This document shows, one piece after another, positions 6,284 through 7,794 of a stretch of DNA of 7,794 nt. The DNA lies in NCBI GenBank assembly GCA_030632305.1, contig DAOVUZ010000032.1:1-7794 (forward strand), written 5' to 3'. The stretch is from Dehalococcoidales bacterium (GTDB lineage: Bacteria > Chloroflexota > Dehalococcoidia > Dehalococcoidales > DAOVUZ01). The position numbers were made by a program, and so were the translations under genes. The notes beneath the pieces are model-generated. The model ran no database searches. It worked only from the letters and a program-made list of their open reading frames with translations, and was not told where the DNA came from. Numbering within the stretch: the stretch's first letter is position 1; the number at the start of each line of letters is the position of its first letter.

Positions 6284-7189
6284 CTAATCAGCTTCTGTCC
6301 AGAAGTCCATACTCAGGTATTTCCATCCCCCATCAGCCAGTATCGCTACTATGTTACCTTCATCCATCTCACTGGCGACCTTGAGTGCTTGGTGGACTAC
6401 GGCTCCTGAAGATAAACCGGCAAAAATTCCCTCTTTGTCCAGCAACTGTCTGGTAGCTTCCGTCGCCTGTTGGCTGGTAACGATAGTTCTTTCAGTAATA
6501 AGGCTCAAATCCAGAACAGGCGGAATATACTCATCGAGGCACCTCAAGCCCTGGATTCTATCACCAGGGGGCGGTTCAACACTGAACACCTTGATATTAG
6601 GATACTTCTCTTTCAACCGCCGGGTAACGCCGACAATAGTGCCCCCGGTGCCAATGCCAGCAATGAGGACATCAACCCGGTCATAAGGGAAATCGTCTAT
6701 TATCTCGGGGCCAGTAGTCTCATAGTGAGCCAGCGGGTTAGCCGGATTAGAAAACTGGTCGGGCATGAAGTATCCTTTATCTTTAGCCACTAGTTCCTGA
6801 GCAGTATCAATGGCTCCTTTTACCCCGTAAGCCCCGGGGGTGAGAATAAGCTCCGCTTTATAGATATTTAAAAGTTGTCGCCTTTCCAGGCTCATATTGT
6901 CCGGCATAACAATGGTGACCCTATAACTCTTTTGATACCCCAGCCAGGCTAAAGCTATCCCGGTATTGCCACTGGTAGCCTCAATGATGATTTTGTCCTT
7001 GGTTAGCTTTCCACTCTGCTCTGCCTTATCTATCATATATTTTGCTATCCGGTCCTTGATGCTGGCACTCCCTCCTAGGTTTTGCCCCTCCAGCTTAGCC
7101 AGGATACTCACCCTCTTGTTTGGGCTGATTTGAGCCATTTCCACTAGTGGAGTATGACCTATTGCGTCAATAGGGCTTTTGAAATACAT
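6284..7189 (-). CDS. PLP-dependent cysteine synthase, CysM-like
   Basis: A 301-aa fold-type II PLP enzyme, the length of cysteine synthases. It should replace the hydroxyl-ester group of an activated serine with sulfide or another sulfur donor to give cysteine. Visible motifs are Lys45 in SIKDR (Schiff-base Lys), the substrate loop ATSGNTGIALA (71-81), the phosphate-binding GIGTGGT (178-184) and GLSSGA (258-263). IQGLRCLDEYIPPVLD (212-227) aligns with the mycobacterial CysM segment whose Arg220 recognises O-phosphoserine, with Arg216 in that place. DGGWKYLS (286-293) also recalls mycobacterial CysM, although the long C-terminal tail of that enzyme is absent. The usual GGSVKDR is GGSASIKDR here, two residues longer before the Lys. 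ATG is preceded by AAAGGA (7 nt spacing). O-acetylserine sulfhydrylase or cystathionine beta-synthase-like activity cannot be excluded. Confidence 0.9.
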   Translation of the reverse strand: MYFKSPIDAIGHTPLVEMAQISPNKRVSILAKLEGQNLGGSASIKDRIAKYMIDKAEQSGKLTKDKIIIEATSGNTGIALAWLGYQKSYRVTIVMPDNMSLERRQLLNIYKAELILTPGAYGVKGAIDTAQELVAKDKGYFMPDQFSNPANPLAHYETTGPEIIDDFPYDRVDVLIAGIGTGGTIVGVTRRLKEKYPNIKVFSVEPPPGDRIQGLRCLDEYIPPVLDLSLITERTIVTSQQATEATRQLLDKEGIFAGLSSGAVVHQALKVASEMDEGNIVAILADGGWKYLSMDFWTEAD

Positions 7190-7193
7190 TCTT

Positions 7194-7794
7194 CTATCCT
7201 TTAATTACTCCTATGGGTATTGCTCTGGCTACCTTATGGGAGATGCCGGCCTTATGAGCTACTTCAACCACCTCGGTTACATCTTTATAGGCTTCAGAGG
7301 CTTCCTCAGCCAGTGAACTCATGCTACCAGCCTTAACCGTAATCCCCCTGGACGCTAGTGACTTGGCAATATCAGCACCCCTGAGGCTGCGTTTAGCCGC
7401 TGAGCGACTTTGCACCCTCCCCGCACCATGGCAGGTGGAACCAAATGAGTCCTTCATAGCTGTTTCTGTGCCCAGGGCTACATAGGAGCAGCGTCCCATA
7501 TCCCCGGGGATGAGAACTGGCTGACCTATATCCCGGTAAATATCGGGTACATCAGGGTGTCCTGATGGGAAAGCCCTGGTTGCCCCCTTGCGGTGAATAC
7601 AAAGAGTTTGTTTCTTGCCACCGATGGTGTATTCCTCTATTTTGGCGATATTATGAGCCACATCGTAAATTTGCTCCAGCCCCAGTTCACTCTGGCTCTT
7701 GCCAAAGACCTTACTGAAGGACTCTCTAGCCCAGTGAGTGATGCACTGTCGGTTAGTCCAGGCGTAGTTAGCGGCGCATGACATAGCTGCCAGG
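7194..7794 (-). CDS. rtcB: RNA-splicing ligase RtcB, C-terminal part (5' end outside window)
   Basis: Joins RNA 2',3'-cyclic-phosphate or 3'-phosphate ends to 5'-OH ends using GTP and Mn2+, in RNA repair or tRNA splicing. About 200 of the usual ~480 residues are visible; the frame is open to the right edge (LAAMSCAANYAW), so the Met at 7784 is internal. Seen motifs are YDVAHNIAK, with a His that belongs to the metal site in the family; HRKGATRAFP, containing the His that is guanylylated; SFGSTCHGAGR; and the terminal GVIKG, whose Lys contacts the guanylate in the archaeal enzyme. The catalytic C-terminal half therefore looks intact. Its TAG is 4 nt before the cysteine synthase ATG, whose ribosome site lies in the end of rtcB, so the two are probably co-transcribed. 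No archease gene is visible in the window. Confidence 0.95.
   Translation of the reverse strand, partial: LAAMSCAANYAWTNRQCITHWARESFSKVFGKSQSELGLEQIYDVAHNIAKIEEYTIGGKKQTLCIHRKGATRAFPSGHPDVPDIYRDIGQPVLIPGDMGRCSYVALGTETAMKDSFGSTCHGAGRVQSRSAAKRSLRGADIAKSLASRGITVKAGSMSSLAEEASEAYKDVTEVVEVAHKAGISHKVARAIPIGVIKG
7197..7202 (-). promoter_or_regulatory. Ribosome binding site of the cysteine synthase, inside rtcB
   Basis: On the - strand AAAGGA is formed by the last Lys-Gly codons of rtcB, 7 nt before the ATG at 7189. This supports both the ATG start and translational linkage of the two genes. Confidence 0.7.

Noticed and set aside
6261..6291. T6 run followed by a 7-bp inverted repeat as an intrinsic terminator
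   Set aside because: A terminator needs the U-run after the stem. Here the T-run precedes the stem on the + strand and becomes an A-run after it on the - strand.
6470..6793. 107-codon open frame on the + strand over the cysteine synthase
   Set aside because: It is antisense to a clearly conserved PLP enzyme and its translation has no recognisable features.

Overview
The window holds most of a branched-chain amino acid operon on the + strand, facing the end of a second, two-gene operon on the - strand. The + strand order is leuA (3' part) - leuC - small MGMT/ATL-like gene - leuD - leuB - cimA. The - strand order is rtcB (3' part) - cysteine synthase. All real genes are explained by recognisable protein families; there is no mobile element, CRISPR array, tRNA or rRNA.

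Organism: a bacterium with intermediate GC, clear Shine-Dalgarno sequences, the short 'archaeal/anaerobe' type of LeuC (419 aa) and LeuD (167 aa), and citramalate synthase for isoleucine. This fits an anaerobic lineage such as the Dehalococcoidia (Chloroflexota), where I recall similar leu-cimA clusters. The assignment is inference; no marker gene in the window proves it.

Region 1 (1-6137). LeuA makes 2-isopropylmalate and CimA makes (R)-citramalate. LeuCD should isomerise both and LeuB should oxidise both, so one set of enzymes would feed leucine and isoleucine synthesis. The genes from leuC to cimA are tightly spaced (0-46 bp) with good ribosome sites. All four pathway genes with visible starts use TTG or GTG; only the inserted DNA-repair-like gene uses ATG. 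The leuA-leuC gap (977-1168) contains a possible 12-codon leader peptide with 7 branched-chain residues, next to alternative hairpins. This hints at attenuation-like control but is unproven.

Region 2 (6138-6283) is a 146-bp convergent gap with only weak hairpins. Region 3 (6284-7794, - strand) has the C-terminal part of the RNA ligase RtcB, followed 4 nt later by a PLP-dependent cysteine synthase with CysM-like features.

The points most worth a second look are these. LeuB carries Arg-Arg where NAD-dependent enzymes have Asp-Ile, suggesting altered coenzyme preference. An MGMT-fold gene without the catalytic Cys separates the two subunits of isopropylmalate isomerase. The Leu/Ile/Val-rich mini-ORF lies before leuC. 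The cysteine synthase has an Arg at the position linked to O-phosphoserine use in mycobacterial CysM.
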